NCBI GenBank assembly: GCA_964580905.1
Contig: CAZOLR010000005.1
Coordinates: 15,716 to 79,715 of the forward strand
DNA length: 64,000 bases
Reading direction: 5' to 3'
Origin: G041228335 sp964580905
GTDB lineage: Bacteria > Pseudomonadota > Alphaproteobacteria > Puniceispirillales > UBA1172
Part shown: piece after piece, positions 1-8,843 of the stretch
How the letters are laid out: every line of letters begins with the position of its first letter
How positions within the stretch are numbered: position 1 is the stretch's first letter
The notes under the pieces: generated by a model
What the model was told of the DNA's origin: nothing
The model's database searches: none
What the model saw: the letters and a program-made list of their open reading frames with translations, nothing else
Made by a program: the position numbers and the translations under genes

Positions 1-1205
1 TCGATATTGGTGGCCCTGCCATGATACGTGCCGCCGCCAAGAATCATGATTTCGTGACGGTGGTAACTGATGCCGGCGCGTATGAGACTGTACTGGATGA
101 GTTGCAAGCCGGAGGTGTTACTCTTGTAACCCGGCGTCGCCTCGCCGCACAGGCCTATGCCCATACCGCCTGCTATGATGCCACCATCGCCGCCTGGATG
201 CGTTCCGATGGTCATGACGACGCCCTGCCGGCATCTCTCGCCATGGGCGGTTTGCGAAGAGAGACCTTGCGTTATGGTGAAAACCCGCATCAGGACGCCG
301 CACTTTACCACCTGCCGGAACGCACGACTCGGACCGGAGTGCTGACCGCAACACAAATTCAGGGCAAACCGCTGAGCTACAACAACATCAACGATACCGA
401 TGCAGCTTTTGAACTGGTCGCGGAATTCACATCCCCCAGCGTGGCGATCATCAAACATGCCAATCCCTGCGGCGTGGCCAGCCATGATGATATCCTGATC
501 GCATGGAAAAAGGCCCTTTCCTGTGATCCGGTCAGCGCTTTTGGTGGTATCATTGCGCTAAACCGACCCCTTGAGGCAGATCTTGCGAGGGAAATATCCG
601 GCCTGTTTACCGAAGTCGTGATTGCCCCCGGGGCAAGCGAAGACGCCAGAACCATCATGGCCGCCAAACCCAATCTCCGCCTGCTGGTGACAGAAAATAT
701 GCCTGATCCGGCAGAACCAAGACTGATGATACGTTCAGTAAGCGGCGGGTTTCTCACCCAGAGCGCGGATACAGGACGCATCAGTGAGGCTGACCTCAAA
801 TGCGTGACCAGACTGAAGCCAAGCCCTCAACAGATAACGGATATGATTTTTGCCATGCGCGTGGCCAAACATGTCAAGTCCAACGCCATCGTCTATGCCA
901 AAGACGGCGCGACGGTTGCGGTCGGGGCTGGTCAGATGTCGCGGTTGGATTCAAGCCGGATCGCAGCACAGAAAGCCCTGGATATTGCAAAACAGGCAGG
1001 ACATGAGACCTCCCCCATCATTGGTTCCGTCGTAGCGTCAGACGCCTTCTTTCCCTTTCCTGACGGGCTGCTTGCCGCCGCCAGCGCCGGAGCCACGGCT
1101 GTTATTCAGCCGGGCGGGTCAGTGAAGGACGAAGAGGTTATTGCCGCCGCCGATGAGGCCGGGCTTGCCATGGTGTTCACCGGTATGCGCCACTTCCGGC
1201 ATTAA
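1..1205 (+). CDS. purH: Bifunctional AICAR transformylase / IMP cyclohydrolase PurH, 5'-truncated by the window edge
   Basis: Catalyses the last two steps of de novo IMP synthesis: formylation of AICAR, then ring closure. The frame is open from base 3 and reads D-I-G-G-P-A before the first ATG at 21. That matches the conserved IDIGGPAMIRAAAKN stretch of the N-terminal cyclohydrolase (MGS-like) domain, so the true start lies left of the window and the ATG at 21 is internal. About 400 codons remain of a family length near 520. The AICAR transformylase domain is complete and carries the catalytic Lys-His in K-H-A-N-P-C-G-V-A (from base 453). The C-terminus has the usual D-G-L-L-A-A-A and T-G-M-R-H-F-R-H ends. 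It converges on mutY with 17 bases between the stop codons and no clear terminator. Identification is secure. Confidence 0.97.
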   Translation, partial: DIGGPAMIRAAAKNHDFVTVVTDAGAYETVLDELQAGGVTLVTRRRLAAQAYAHTACYDATIAAWMRSDGHDDALPASLAMGGLRRETLRYGENPHQDAALYHLPERTTRTGVLTATQIQGKPLSYNNINDTDAAFELVAEFTSPSVAIIKHANPCGVASHDDILIAWKKALSCDPVSAFGGIIALNRPLEADLAREISGLFTEVVIAPGASEDARTIMAAKPNLRLLVTENMPDPAEPRLMIRSVSGGFLTQSADTGRISEADLKCVTRLKPSPQQITDMIFAMRVAKHVKSNAIVYAKDGATVAVGAGQMSRLDSSRIAAQKALDIAKQAGHETSPIIGSVVASDAFFPFPDGLLAAASAGATAVIQPGGSVKDEEVIAAADEAGLAMVFTGMRHFRH

Positions 1206-1222
1206 GCATAAAGGGGCAGGTC

Positions 1223-2353
1223 TCAACTCTTTAGCATTCCCCCTGAACGGGCGACTTTGCGCATCACCGTCGGCAAAGCAATATCGTCAATCTCAGCCAG
1301 AGGCACCCAGCGTTGCGACGGGTTCAGGGCAACTGTTCCGGAGGATACATCGAGGCGGTGTATTGTCAGGATGATACGAAAATGGCTGAACACATGTTCA
1401 ACCACGGTGTTCAAAACAGCCCCTCCACCATGGGCTTCCATGAGCTGGCCCGCTGAATTTTCCGGACCGGCCGGGTAATTGTCCTGCGCCGCTTTACCAT
1501 CCGGCCACCCGGTACCGGGGAAGATATCCATACCGCCGAGCAGGCCTTTATCCGGCCTTGTTTCCACCAGCACCTGTCCCTTTTCGTCAAAGACCAGCAA
1601 CGCCAATCCATATCTTGTCGGTCTCGGGGTTTTAGCTTTCCTGACCGGATAAAATTGAGGATGCTGATCCCGCCCGAGACATGTTGAGGAAATCGGACAA
1701 ACATCACAGTCAGGGAGAGACAATACCCCCGCTTTCCTGCGCGACGGCGAGCAGATCACAGAACCAAGATCCATCATGGCCTGGGCAAAATCTCCTGCCC
1801 TTTGCTGAGGGGTGAGGCTGTCCATGACCAAAGCGATTTCTTTTTTTGCCCCGGGCAGGGGCGTTGAAATCGCCTGCCAGCGTGCCACCACCCGCTCAAT
1901 ATTGGCATCCACGACCACAGCACGTCGGGCAAAGGCGATGGCGGCGATAGCTGCGGCCGTATAGGGCCCTATCCCGGGAAGTTCTCTTAAGCCCTCCTCG
2001 GTATCCGGGAAACTGCCGCCCCGATCACGCGAGACAATAATTGCCGTTTTATGGAGATTTCGCGCCCTTGCGTAATAGCCCAAGCCTGCCCATGCCGCCA
2101 TGACCTCCTCCCGTGACGCTGCGGCCAGCGCATGAACATCAGGCCAGCATTCAGTGAAACGACGGAAATAGCCTTTTACCGCAGCCACTGTTGTCTGCTG
2201 TAACATGGTTTCCGAAAGCCAGACCTTATAAGGATCTGCCTTCATTCCCGGCAAGGCGCGCCAGGGCAGATCCCGGCGCTCCTTATCATACCAGTCAAGG
2301 AGACGCCTTGTCGTATCACGGTTTCGTTTTTCAGGAGATGACGGCATCGGCAC
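1223..2353 (-). CDS. mutY: A/G-specific adenine DNA glycosylase MutY
   Basis: Removes adenine mispaired with 8-oxoguanine in base-excision repair. The 376-residue protein has the N-terminal HhH-GPD glycosylase fold: catalytic Glu48 in L-S-E-T-M-L-Q-Q, the helix-hairpin-helix L-P-G-I-G-P-Y-T at about 125-132, and catalytic Asp149 in V-D-A-N-I-E-R-V. A [4Fe-4S] loop follows with Cys201, Cys216, Cys219 and Cys225. The C-terminal third is the NUDIX-like 8-oxoG recognition domain, with the G-L-L-G-G-M-x-x-F-P-G signature near 270-283. Oddity: the first cysteine spacing is 14 residues, where the family usually has 6, so the loop carries about eight extra residues (see findings). Divergent from the DUF721 gene, an arrangement common in Alphaproteobacteria. 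Confidence 0.96.
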   Translation of the reverse strand: MPMPSSPEKRNRDTTRRLLDWYDKERRDLPWRALPGMKADPYKVWLSETMLQQTTVAAVKGYFRRFTECWPDVHALAAASREEVMAAWAGLGYYARARNLHKTAIIVSRDRGGSFPDTEEGLRELPGIGPYTAAAIAAIAFARRAVVVDANIERVVARWQAISTPLPGAKKEIALVMDSLTPQQRAGDFAQAMMDLGSVICSPSRRKAGVLSLPDCDVCPISSTCLGRDQHPQFYPVRKAKTPRPTRYGLALLVFDEKGQVLVETRPDKGLLGGMDIFPGTGWPDGKAAQDNYPAGPENSAGQLMEAHGGGAVLNTVVEHVFSHFRIILTIHRLDVSSGTVALNPSQRWVPLAEIDDIALPTVMRKVARSGGMLKS

Positions 2354-2489
2354 GGGGTTTCCGGGGCGGAAATTTTGTGATCATAACTGCTGGGCTTTCA
2401 TGCTACAGTTCTCTTTCAGGCAGGACAACAGGCATCGGAAGCAAGCGCGCACTCCGGATGATTTCACACAGATGGAATAAAACCTCAAT

Positions 2490-3005
2490 ATGGAAAAAGA
2501 CCACAAAAAGATCAGGAGACGAAACAAATCGGAGCGGCTGAATACCATCACGTCACGCCTGCTCAGCCCTGCCCTCAGGTCACGCGGCATTACCATGGGC
2601 CGCATCGTTACCGAATGGAAGAAGATCGCTGGTCCTTATGCGGATTGGTGCGATCCGCTGACAATCCAGTTCCCCAAGGGCCAGTCTGTCAATGGCACAC
2701 TCACACTTTCGGTGATACCGGGCCGTGGTCCAGAAATCCAGATGCAGACACCGATGATCATCCGGAACTGCAACGCTGTCTTCGGATATGCCGCATTGAC
2801 GCGAATCACCCTCACGCAGGGGACCCCTGACACAAGAAATAATAGCGCACCGGCAACCCTCCCCCGCAGGTTTATGCCAAATGAGGCGGCGCACGTGGCC
2901 GGGACGGCTTCAGCTGTTATGGAAATAAAGGATGACAGATTACGCAAAGCCCTTGATAACCTTGGCAAGTCGCTTACCGGTGACGCACCGGAAGGACACC
3001 AATAA
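2490..3005 (+). CDS. DUF721 / DciA-like protein
   Basis: A 171-residue basic protein. Residues about 15-115 match the DUF721 pattern: a helical N-terminus with S-R-L-L-S-P-A-L-R-S-R-G, then W-K-K-I-A-G-P-x-x-A, then a small beta region reading G-x-L-x-L-S-V and C-x-A-V-F-G-Y. DUF721 includes DciA, the widespread loader or partner of the replicative helicase DnaB in bacteria that lack DnaC. That role for this protein is inferred from the domain and is not shown by the sequence. The remaining C-terminal tail is low in recognisable features. It sits between mutY (divergent) and the DsbA-like gene, the standard alphaproteobacterial order, with 84 bases before the next gene. Start taken at ATG 2490. 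Confidence 0.8.
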   Translation: MEKDHKKIRRRNKSERLNTITSRLLSPALRSRGITMGRIVTEWKKIAGPYADWCDPLTIQFPKGQSVNGTLTLSVIPGRGPEIQMQTPMIIRNCNAVFGYAALTRITLTQGTPDTRNNSAPATLPRRFMPNEAAHVAGTASAVMEIKDDRLRKALDNLGKSLTGDAPEGHQ

Positions 3006-3089
3006 GGCATTGACGTTGACATGATGTGAAAAAGCGGGCAACGAGATCCATCAAATTCATGGACAGGGCAGATCACCATACATTATGAT

Positions 3090-3767
3090 GTGGGCATGAT
3101 GAAAAAATATACTGCATATAGAAATTCAGCGGCAGGCCTGTGCGCTCCCCGCTCTTTATTATCGCGCCGACATGTTCTCGCCATGGGAGGGGCAGCACTT
3201 GTTCTGACAGGCACAGATTTGGCTCATGCCGCGGTTGATCTTGATACGGCGCTGGCCCCGCGCATCGTTGGCAGCCCGGATGCGCCGATCCATATCGCTG
3301 AATATTTTTCAATGTCTTGCGGTCATTGTGCAAATTTTCATCTCAACACCTATCCGAAACTGAAGGCGGAATGGATTGATACCGGCAAAATCAGGTTTGA
3401 ATACAGAGACTTTCCTTTACGTGGGCCGGCGATTTATGCCCATGCTCTCGCCCGTGCAGTTCCTGCGGATGCCTATGAAAATATGCTGGATATCCTTTTA
3501 AAACAGCAGCAGACATGGGCCGGAGCAGATGATCCGGTTTCTGCTCTGGCACGAATTGCCCGGATTGCCGGCATCGGGAACGATGCGTTCGTCGAAATCA
3601 TCCAGAACAGACCCTTTCTTGAGGGCATTGTCGCCATTGCCAAGGAAGGATATGAAACTTGGGAAATCAATTCGACGCCAAGCTTCGTCATCAACGATAA
3701 GGACGTGATACGTGGCGATCAGGGGTATGATACCTTCGTTTCCACCCTCAACGGTCTGTCTACATAA
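3090..3767 (+). CDS. DsbA-like periplasmic thioredoxin-fold oxidoreductase
   Basis: A 225-residue exported thiol oxidoreductase. The N-terminus has S-R-R-H-V-L followed by a hydrophobic stretch and a likely cleavage after A-H-A (about residue 47), resembling a Tat-type signal peptide. The redox motif is C-G-H-C at residues 77-80, inside the F-S-M-S-C-G-H-C-A context of the DsbA/DSBA-like thioredoxin family. The cis-proline loop S-T-P-S-F lies near residue 190. The likely role is disulfide formation or isomerisation in envelope proteins. Candidate partners in the window are DsbB (58078) and the DsbD-like reductase (13666). The frame opens with GTG at 3090; ATGs at 3096 and 3099 are equally plausible starts and change nothing functional. 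It lies 15 bases upstream of smc, as in many alphaproteobacteria. Confidence 0.9.
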   Translation: MGMMKKYTAYRNSAAGLCAPRSLLSRRHVLAMGGAALVLTGTDLAHAAVDLDTALAPRIVGSPDAPIHIAEYFSMSCGHCANFHLNTYPKLKAEWIDTGKIRFEYRDFPLRGPAIYAHALARAVPADAYENMLDILLKQQQTWAGADDPVSALARIARIAGIGNDAFVEIIQNRPFLEGIVAIAKEGYETWEINSTPSFVINDKDVIRGDQGYDTFVSTLNGLST

Positions 3768-3782
3768 ATCAGGATTTCAACG

Positions 3783-6700
3783 TTGATATTCACCCACCTG
3801 AAAATGACCGGGTTCAAGTCTTTTGCTGAACCAGAACATATCAGCATCGAAGACGGGCTGACAGGAGTGGTTGGTCCGAACGGGTGCGGCAAATCAAATA
3901 TTGTCGAAAGTCTGCGCTGGCTGATGGGTGAAAGTTCGGCCAAATCCATGCGTGGGGGTGAACTTGAAGATGTGATTTTTGATGGCACAAGCAGCCGCCC
4001 TTCACGAAACTTTGCCGAAGTCACGCTCACGATTGACAACGCCTCCAGGACAGCACCCGCATCGCTGAACGATAGTGACGAGATAGAGGTCACAAGAAGG
4101 ATTGAGCGAGGTAAGGGCTCCCAGTTCCGGATCAACGGCAAGATTGCCCGGGCCAAGGATGTGCAGCTGCTCTTTGCTGATATGGCAACCGGCCCGCGGT
4201 CAAGCGGGATCGTCAGCCAGGGCAAGGTGGATGCGCTGATCAACGCCAAACCCAAAGACCGTAGAAGCCTGCTTGAAGAAGCCGCCAATATCCGGGGATT
4301 GCACCAGCGCCGCCATGAAGCGGAATTGCGGCTGAATACAGCTGAAACTAATTTGGATCGTCTTGAAGATATCCTTATTCAACTTGATGAGCAGAAGGCA
4401 TCACTGGTCAAGCAGGCAAGACAGGCGGCACGATATCGTTCTGTTGCCGACAGGATCCGAAAAGCCGATGCACATCTTCTGCTGGCACGTTTCACCGCCA
4501 CGCTAAACCGTGTGGATGAGACCGAAACCCTGCTCCGTGAAGCAGAGCGCCTGACCGCCGCCGCCGCTCAAGATGCCGCGGCCAAAAGCCGACAGCGAAA
4601 CGAGGCGGCAGATGCCTTACCGCCCCTGCGACAGACCGAAGCCGAAAAGGCCGCCGAGCTGCAACGTCTGACACTTGCCCGCACCGAGCTTGATAACGAA
4701 GAAGCCCGTGCGATTCGTGCGCTCGACGATGTTGAACGAAGGCAAGCTCAGATCAATACCGACATCAGCCGTGAAAAACAACTTCTTGCCGATGCCGAAG
4801 ATGCACTTACTTCACTTAACGCAGAAGCTGATCGCATTACCGCTGATGACGAAACCGACGCACCCCGACTGGCCGAAGCGGCGGAAATACTCAACAAGGC
4901 CAGAGCTGAGGCTGATGAAGCTGAACGTGAACTTGCTGATGCCTCGGCTAAAAATCGCGCGGTTGAACGTGAGACACTCAACATCAACCGAAGGATTGAA
5001 GAATTGGCCCGCCGTCTCAATCAGCTGGAAAAAAGCCGGGCTGAGATCGATATTCCCCAACTGGAACGCAACGCCTCCGGCGCGGCGGAAACACGGCGGC
5101 AGGCGGAAGAAGCCGCAGAGGATATCAAAACCAGACGCGCAGAAGCCGAAGCCAGAGCCGAGGCGGCACGCACAACTGCCACCACCACTATGGACAGCCG
5201 CAGCAACGATGCCGAAGAACTGGCCCGCACCAGAGCCGAAGCCGAAGCGCTCCGGTCTCTTCTTGCCGTAGGTGAGGTGTCGGAAAAGAAACCGGTATCC
5301 CAGGACGTCAAGGTCGAAAAGGGGTTTGAAGATGCTCTCGCCGCCGCCCTTGGTGACGGTCTTGCGGCCCCCCAGGGCCAGGATCGGAACGGATACTGGC
5401 TCCGGGAGGGCTCATCACAGGACGCCGGATGCCCTGAAGACGCATCTCCGCTGATCAGGCATCTTACTGTGCCAAAGGCGTTGCATTCAGCCCTGTCCGG
5501 GGTAGGTATCGTTGAGAATGCCGCCCGGGCTGAATCTCTTCAATCCGAACTCAGACCCGGTCAGGCCCTGACCACAAGAGATGGTGGTCTCTGGCGTTGG
5601 GATGGGTTTGTACAACCGGTCGGATCGGAAACCGCCGCCGCCCAGCGCCTTCGTCAGGAAGCCAGGCTTCGTGAACTGGAAAATCTTCTGCCGGAAATGG
5701 AAAAGAAAGCTGAAATCGCCCAGCGCAAGGTCGATGACGCCCTTGAAATGCGCAATTCAAGCGAAGTGGAAAGCCAGAAACTCCGGGAGGAAGAGCGCCG
5801 CATCGATCAGGACATGCTCATCGCCGCCCGGGATGACGAAAAGGCCGGTTCCTCCCTTGCCGCAGCCCGGTCACGAATTGCCGAGCTTGATGAATCCCAC
5901 CGCGAAGTAACAGACGCGCTGAGCGAAGCAGAAAAGGAAGCACTGGATATCCGTGATGTGGCCGCCCTTGCCGAGGCGGTGACCGAAACCACTCGCACGG
6001 CTGAAGAAAAACGCCAGCAGCTTGCTGATGCCATGGGGGCTGAACGCACGATCCGCAACGCACGATCCATGCGAGAGGCAAGGCGGGGCGAAATCACACG
6101 CGAGGTCACCTCCTGGACCGAACGCCAGAAAGGGGCGCGGCTTCAGCTTGATGAACTTGCAAGCCGTCAATCCAGCGCAGCAGCAGAAGCGGAACAACTG
6201 GCCGGGATGCCAGAGGAAATACGGCGCAAACGTGATGATCTGGCCCATCTCATCGAACAAGCAGAAGAAAGCCGCAGGCTGGCCGCAGATAAACTGGCCG
6301 AAGCGGAAACAGGACTGCGCCTTTCGGAAGAGGCGCTGAGAGACGCTGAACAGGCCCATGCCCATTTAAGAGAAGAAAATATTCGCTGCGAATCCCAGCG
6401 CAACCTTCACCTTCAGGAACAGGCAACCCTGGTTGACCGGATCAGGGAAAGGCTCAACACCAGCCCGGAATCACTGTCTGAGATAGCCGAACTTAAACCA
6501 GATGAGATGATCGACACCTCTGATGAGGCTATTGCCGTCCTTGAACAACGTTACGAGCGGCTCGTTCGTGAGCGGGAAAATGTCGGGCCGGTCAATCTCC
6601 GCGCTGAAGAAGAGATGAAAGAGGTCGAAGAACGCATCACCGGCATAGAAGCCGAACGTGATGATCTGATCGCAGCCATAGCCAAACTTCGCACGGCCAT

Positions 6701-7208
6701 CAATCAGCTGAATCGTGAAGGCAGGGAACGGCTTCTGAAAAGCTTTGCCGACGTTAATCGATATTTTGGCACGCTTTTCAATTCCCTGTTTAACGGCGGC
6801 ACAGCTGAACTCAGCCTGACTGAGGAAGATGACCCACTTGATGCCGGACTGGAGATATTGGCGAGCCCGCCGGGGAAAAAGCTACAATCCCTCTCCCTGC
6901 TTTCAGGCGGAGAAAAAGCACTGACGGCGATTGCGCTGATATTTGCGGTCTTTATGACTAACCCTTCTCCCATCTGTATTCTTGACGAGGTTGATGCGCC
7001 GCTGGACGACAGTAACGTGGCCCGCTTCTGCGATATTCTGGAACAGATTTCCGATAAAACAGGCACCCGATTCATCATCGTAACCCACCATCGTCTGACC
7101 ATGGCACGAATGGACCGCCTTTATGGTGTCACCATGGAACAGAAGGGGGTGAGCAGAGTTGTTTCGGTAGACCTGCAAAGCGCTGAAAAGTTTGATAAAT
7201 CAGCCTGA
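3783..7208 (+). CDS. smc: Chromosome segregation ATPase SMC
   Basis: Structural maintenance of chromosomes protein, 1141 residues, which compacts and segregates the chromosome as a dimer with ScpA/ScpB. Walker A is G-P-N-G-C-G-K-S at residues 31-38. The ABC signature L-S-G-G-E-K-A-L falls near 1040 and Walker B with the following Asp box (C-I-L-D-E-V-D-A-P-L-D-D) near 1065. Between the head halves lie two long Ala/Glu/Arg-rich coiled coils (about 170-490 and 620-930) interrupted by a non-coiled hinge region near 490-620. The start is TTG at 3783, supported by AGGA eight bases upstream (3771-3774); no ATG lies nearby that keeps the N-terminal beta strand. Neither scpA nor scpB is in the window. 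The atp operon follows after about 200 bases. Confidence 0.97.
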   Translation: MIFTHLKMTGFKSFAEPEHISIEDGLTGVVGPNGCGKSNIVESLRWLMGESSAKSMRGGELEDVIFDGTSSRPSRNFAEVTLTIDNASRTAPASLNDSDEIEVTRRIERGKGSQFRINGKIARAKDVQLLFADMATGPRSSGIVSQGKVDALINAKPKDRRSLLEEAANIRGLHQRRHEAELRLNTAETNLDRLEDILIQLDEQKASLVKQARQAARYRSVADRIRKADAHLLLARFTATLNRVDETETLLREAERLTAAAAQDAAAKSRQRNEAADALPPLRQTEAEKAAELQRLTLARTELDNEEARAIRALDDVERRQAQINTDISREKQLLADAEDALTSLNAEADRITADDETDAPRLAEAAEILNKARAEADEAERELADASAKNRAVERETLNINRRIEELARRLNQLEKSRAEIDIPQLERNASGAAETRRQAEEAAEDIKTRRAEAEARAEAARTTATTTMDSRSNDAEELARTRAEAEALRSLLAVGEVSEKKPVSQDVKVEKGFEDALAAALGDGLAAPQGQDRNGYWLREGSSQDAGCPEDASPLIRHLTVPKALHSALSGVGIVENAARAESLQSELRPGQALTTRDGGLWRWDGFVQPVGSETAAAQRLRQEARLRELENLLPEMEKKAEIAQRKVDDALEMRNSSEVESQKLREEERRIDQDMLIAARDDEKAGSSLAAARSRIAELDESHREVTDALSEAEKEALDIRDVAALAEAVTETTRTAEEKRQQLADAMGAERTIRNARSMREARRGEITREVTSWTERQKGARLQLDELASRQSSAAAEAEQLAGMPEEIRRKRDDLAHLIEQAEESRRLAADKLAEAETGLRLSEEALRDAEQAHAHLREENIRCESQRNLHLQEQATLVDRIRERLNTSPESLSEIAELKPDEMIDTSDEAIAVLEQRYERLVRERENVGPVNLRAEEEMKEVEERITGIEAERDDLIAAIAKLRTAINQLNREGRERLLKSFADVNRYFGTLFNSLFNGGTAELSLTEEDDPLDAGLEILASPPGKKLQSLSLLSGGEKALTAIALIFAVFMTNPSPICILDEVDAPLDDSNVARFCDILEQISDKTGTRFIIVTHHRLTMARMDRLYGVTMEQKGVSRVVSVDLQSAEKFDKSA

Positions 7209-7255
7209 CCTTGAAGATGTGAGACACTATGCCCCATAATGGAGGCACCTAAGGC

Positions 7256-7284
7256 TTGACAGGGTGGACCACTAACCCTAATTT
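7256..7284 (+). promoter_or_regulatory. Candidate sigma-70 promoter for the atp F0 operon
   Basis: A perfect -35 hexamer TTGACA (7256-7261) is followed after 17 bases by TAATTT (7279-7284), a weak -10 with three of six consensus positions. It lies in the 200-base gap between smc and atpI, the only substantial non-coding space ahead of the operon. Prediction by eye only; no transcript evidence. Confidence 0.4.
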
Positions 7285-7417
7285 GACGGCGTTTTGGCAA
7301 GCCCGAGACAAACCTTGATGTGGTGCTTGAAAGGGGTGGCACGAAATTTCCAGGAGTAAACAGCCAGACGCCAAAGACGATCGTTTTGGCAAACGGTCAA
7401 CAGCAGATCTCGATGAT

Positions 7418-7795
7418 TTGCGATTGCGTCTTGACCAGGCTGAAAAATCCAGGAAAGCCGCCTCGGATACCAAGCGCAATCGGGCCGCATTGCCCGCTGA
7501 AGCCATGGCTTTGGTTGGCAGGATCGCAACGGAAATTGTTGCGGGTGTTGCGGTAGGTGGATTTCTCGGGTGGATGCTGGATGCCTGGCTTGGAACATCG
7601 CCGATCTTTATGATCGTCCTGTTCTTTCTCGGAGCCGGGGCCGGTATGCTGAATATCTGGCGTATGGCCACAGGCCATGGGCTTAAAGTTGGGTATTTTG
7701 ACCAGGTTGACCGTTCTGAAAAAACGACGGATCAATCAGGGGATCTGAGCGGGGCGACACCCCCGGATACGGATGAAGACAGGAAAACAGACTGA
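7418..7795 (+). CDS. atpI: ATP synthase subunit I (AtpI/AtpZ-type), N-terminal boundary uncertain
   Basis: Small membrane protein associated with assembly of the F0 c-ring or with ion supply to F0. Two hydrophobic segments, about residues 33-55 and 60-80 of the TTG-started frame, surround the family-typical G-G-F-L-G-W-M-L-D and F-x-L-G-A-G-A-G-M-L-N-I-W-R pattern. The tail is acidic. TTG 7418 is the only ATG/GTG/TTG in frame and has no Shine-Dalgarno sequence. The frame stays open back to 7331, and the extra codons (K-Q-P-D-A-K-D-D-R-F-G-K and L-D-D-L-R-L-R-L-D) look like the hydrophilic N-terminus normal for alphaproteobacterial AtpI. The true start may therefore be non-canonical, or a base error lies near 7357 (see findings). 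The stop TGA shares its A with the ATG of atpB. Confidence 0.82.
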   Translation: MRLRLDQAEKSRKAASDTKRNRAALPAEAMALVGRIATEIVAGVAVGGFLGWMLDAWLGTSPIFMIVLFFLGAGAGMLNIWRMATGHGLKVGYFDQVDRSEKTTDQSGDLSGATPPDTDEDRKTD

Positions 7796-8538
7796 TGCAT
7801 TCACCGGTTGAACAGTTTACAATCAAGGCACTTCTTCATCTCCAGCTTTTCGGCTATGACGTTTCCTTCACCAATTCGGCAATGTTCATGCTGCTGGCTG
7901 TTCTTGTCAGCGTCATTTACCTGACTTTTGCCATGCGCCGCCGGGAAATGGTGCCCGGAAGGCTGCAGGCATCTGCGGAAATGCTGTATGAATTCATTTC
8001 TGAAATGGTGCGCAGTAACGTGGGCAATGAAGGACGGCCTTACTTTCCTTTCATCTTCACCCTGTTTGTGTTTCTGCTGTTTGGAAACATGCTGGGACTT
8101 ATCCCGTATTCCTACACGTTCACAAGCCAGATTGTGGTGACCTTTGTTATGGCGGCATTTGTTTTTGTCGGCGTAACGCTCGTCGCTCTCATAAAGCACG
8201 GCACACATTTCTTCTCCTTCTTCATACCGCCGGGTGCGCCGAAGGCGCTGGTGCCTTTCCTCATCATTATTGAGGTTATTTCGTATTTTGTTCGCCCGGT
8301 CAGCCTTTCGGTCCGACTTTTCGCCAACATGCTTGCTGGTCACACGATGCTCAAAGTCTTTGCCGGACTTGCCGTGATGATCACCGGTGCCGGCGGTGTT
8401 GCCATGGCCGGATCTGTACTTCCTTTTCTCGCGCTTATCGGCCTCACCGGGCTTGAAGTGCTTGTCGCCGGGCTGCAAGCCTATGTATTCACCATTTTGA
8501 CCTGTATGTATCTGAACGACGCGCTGCACCTGCACTAG
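7795..8538 (+). CDS. atpB: F0F1 ATP synthase subunit a
   Basis: Integral membrane stator subunit forming the two proton half-channels beside the c-ring. The 247-residue protein has five to six hydrophobic segments. The essential stator arginine is Arg174 in S-L-S-V-R-L-F-A-N-M-L-A-G-H, and the last helices carry G-L-E-V-L-V-A-x-L-Q-A-Y-V-F. Length and motifs are normal for the family. Translationally coupled to atpI (one-base overlap) and followed by atpE after 68 bases that contain a stem-loop. Second gene of the five-gene F0 operon; the F1 genes (atpHAGDC) are not in this window, the usual split arrangement in Alphaproteobacteria. Confidence 0.98.
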   Translation: MHSPVEQFTIKALLHLQLFGYDVSFTNSAMFMLLAVLVSVIYLTFAMRRREMVPGRLQASAEMLYEFISEMVRSNVGNEGRPYFPFIFTLFVFLLFGNMLGLIPYSYTFTSQIVVTFVMAAFVFVGVTLVALIKHGTHFFSFFIPPGAPKALVPFLIIIEVISYFVRPVSLSVRLFANMLAGHTMLKVFAGLAVMITGAGGVAMAGSVLPFLALIGLTGLEVLVAGLQAYVFTILTCMYLNDALHLH

Positions 8539-8553
8539 GGGGCGTATCTGCTA

Positions 8554-8567
8554 CCGCCGGAAGGCGG
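8554..8567 (+). promoter_or_regulatory. Stem-loop between atpB and atpE
   Basis: Inverted repeat CCGCC-GGAA-GGCGG with a GGAA loop, lying 40 bases before the atpE start and 24 bases before its Shine-Dalgarno sequence AGGAAGG (8591-8597). There is no T run, so it is not a terminator. It may protect or set the 5' end of the atpE message; this role is inferred. Confidence 0.45.
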
Positions 8568-8606
8568 AAATTGAACCAACATGACAATCTAGGAAGGATC
8601 TGTATC

Positions 8607-8834
8607 ATGGAAGCTGAAGCTGCAAAACTGATTGGTGCTGGCATTGCCGTACTCCCACTGCTTGGGGTTGGTATCGGTATCGGGAATATCTTCTCCTCGC
8701 TGGTGAACTCAATTGCCCGCAACCCGTCCGCACGTAACGACGTGTTCGGGATCGGCATTCTGGGCTTTGCCCTGACCGAAGCGATCGCACTGTTCGCTCT
8801 TGTTGTTGCACTGCTTCTTCTGTTCGTATTCTAA
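8607..8834 (+). CDS. atpE: F0F1 ATP synthase subunit c (proteolipid)
   Basis: Forms the rotating c-ring that carries protons through F0. The protein has 75 residues in two transmembrane hairpin helices. Helix 1 has the glycine-repeat G-V-G-I-G-I-G-N (20-27), the polar loop is R-N-P at 38-40, and the proton-binding carboxylate is Glu58 in F-A-L-T-E-A-I-A-L. The ion-binding site lacks the extra polar residues typical of sodium-coupled rings, so proton coupling is expected. ATG 8607 is chosen because AGGAAGG lies nine bases upstream; an in-frame TTG at 8571 would add residues absent from the family. Stem-loops flank the cistron on both sides (8554-8567 and 8844-8867). Confidence 0.98.
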   Translation: MEAEAAKLIGAGIAVLPLLGVGIGIGNIFSSLVNSIARNPSARNDVFGIGILGFALTEAIALFALVVALLLLFVF

Positions 8835-8843
8835 ATTACTGAT

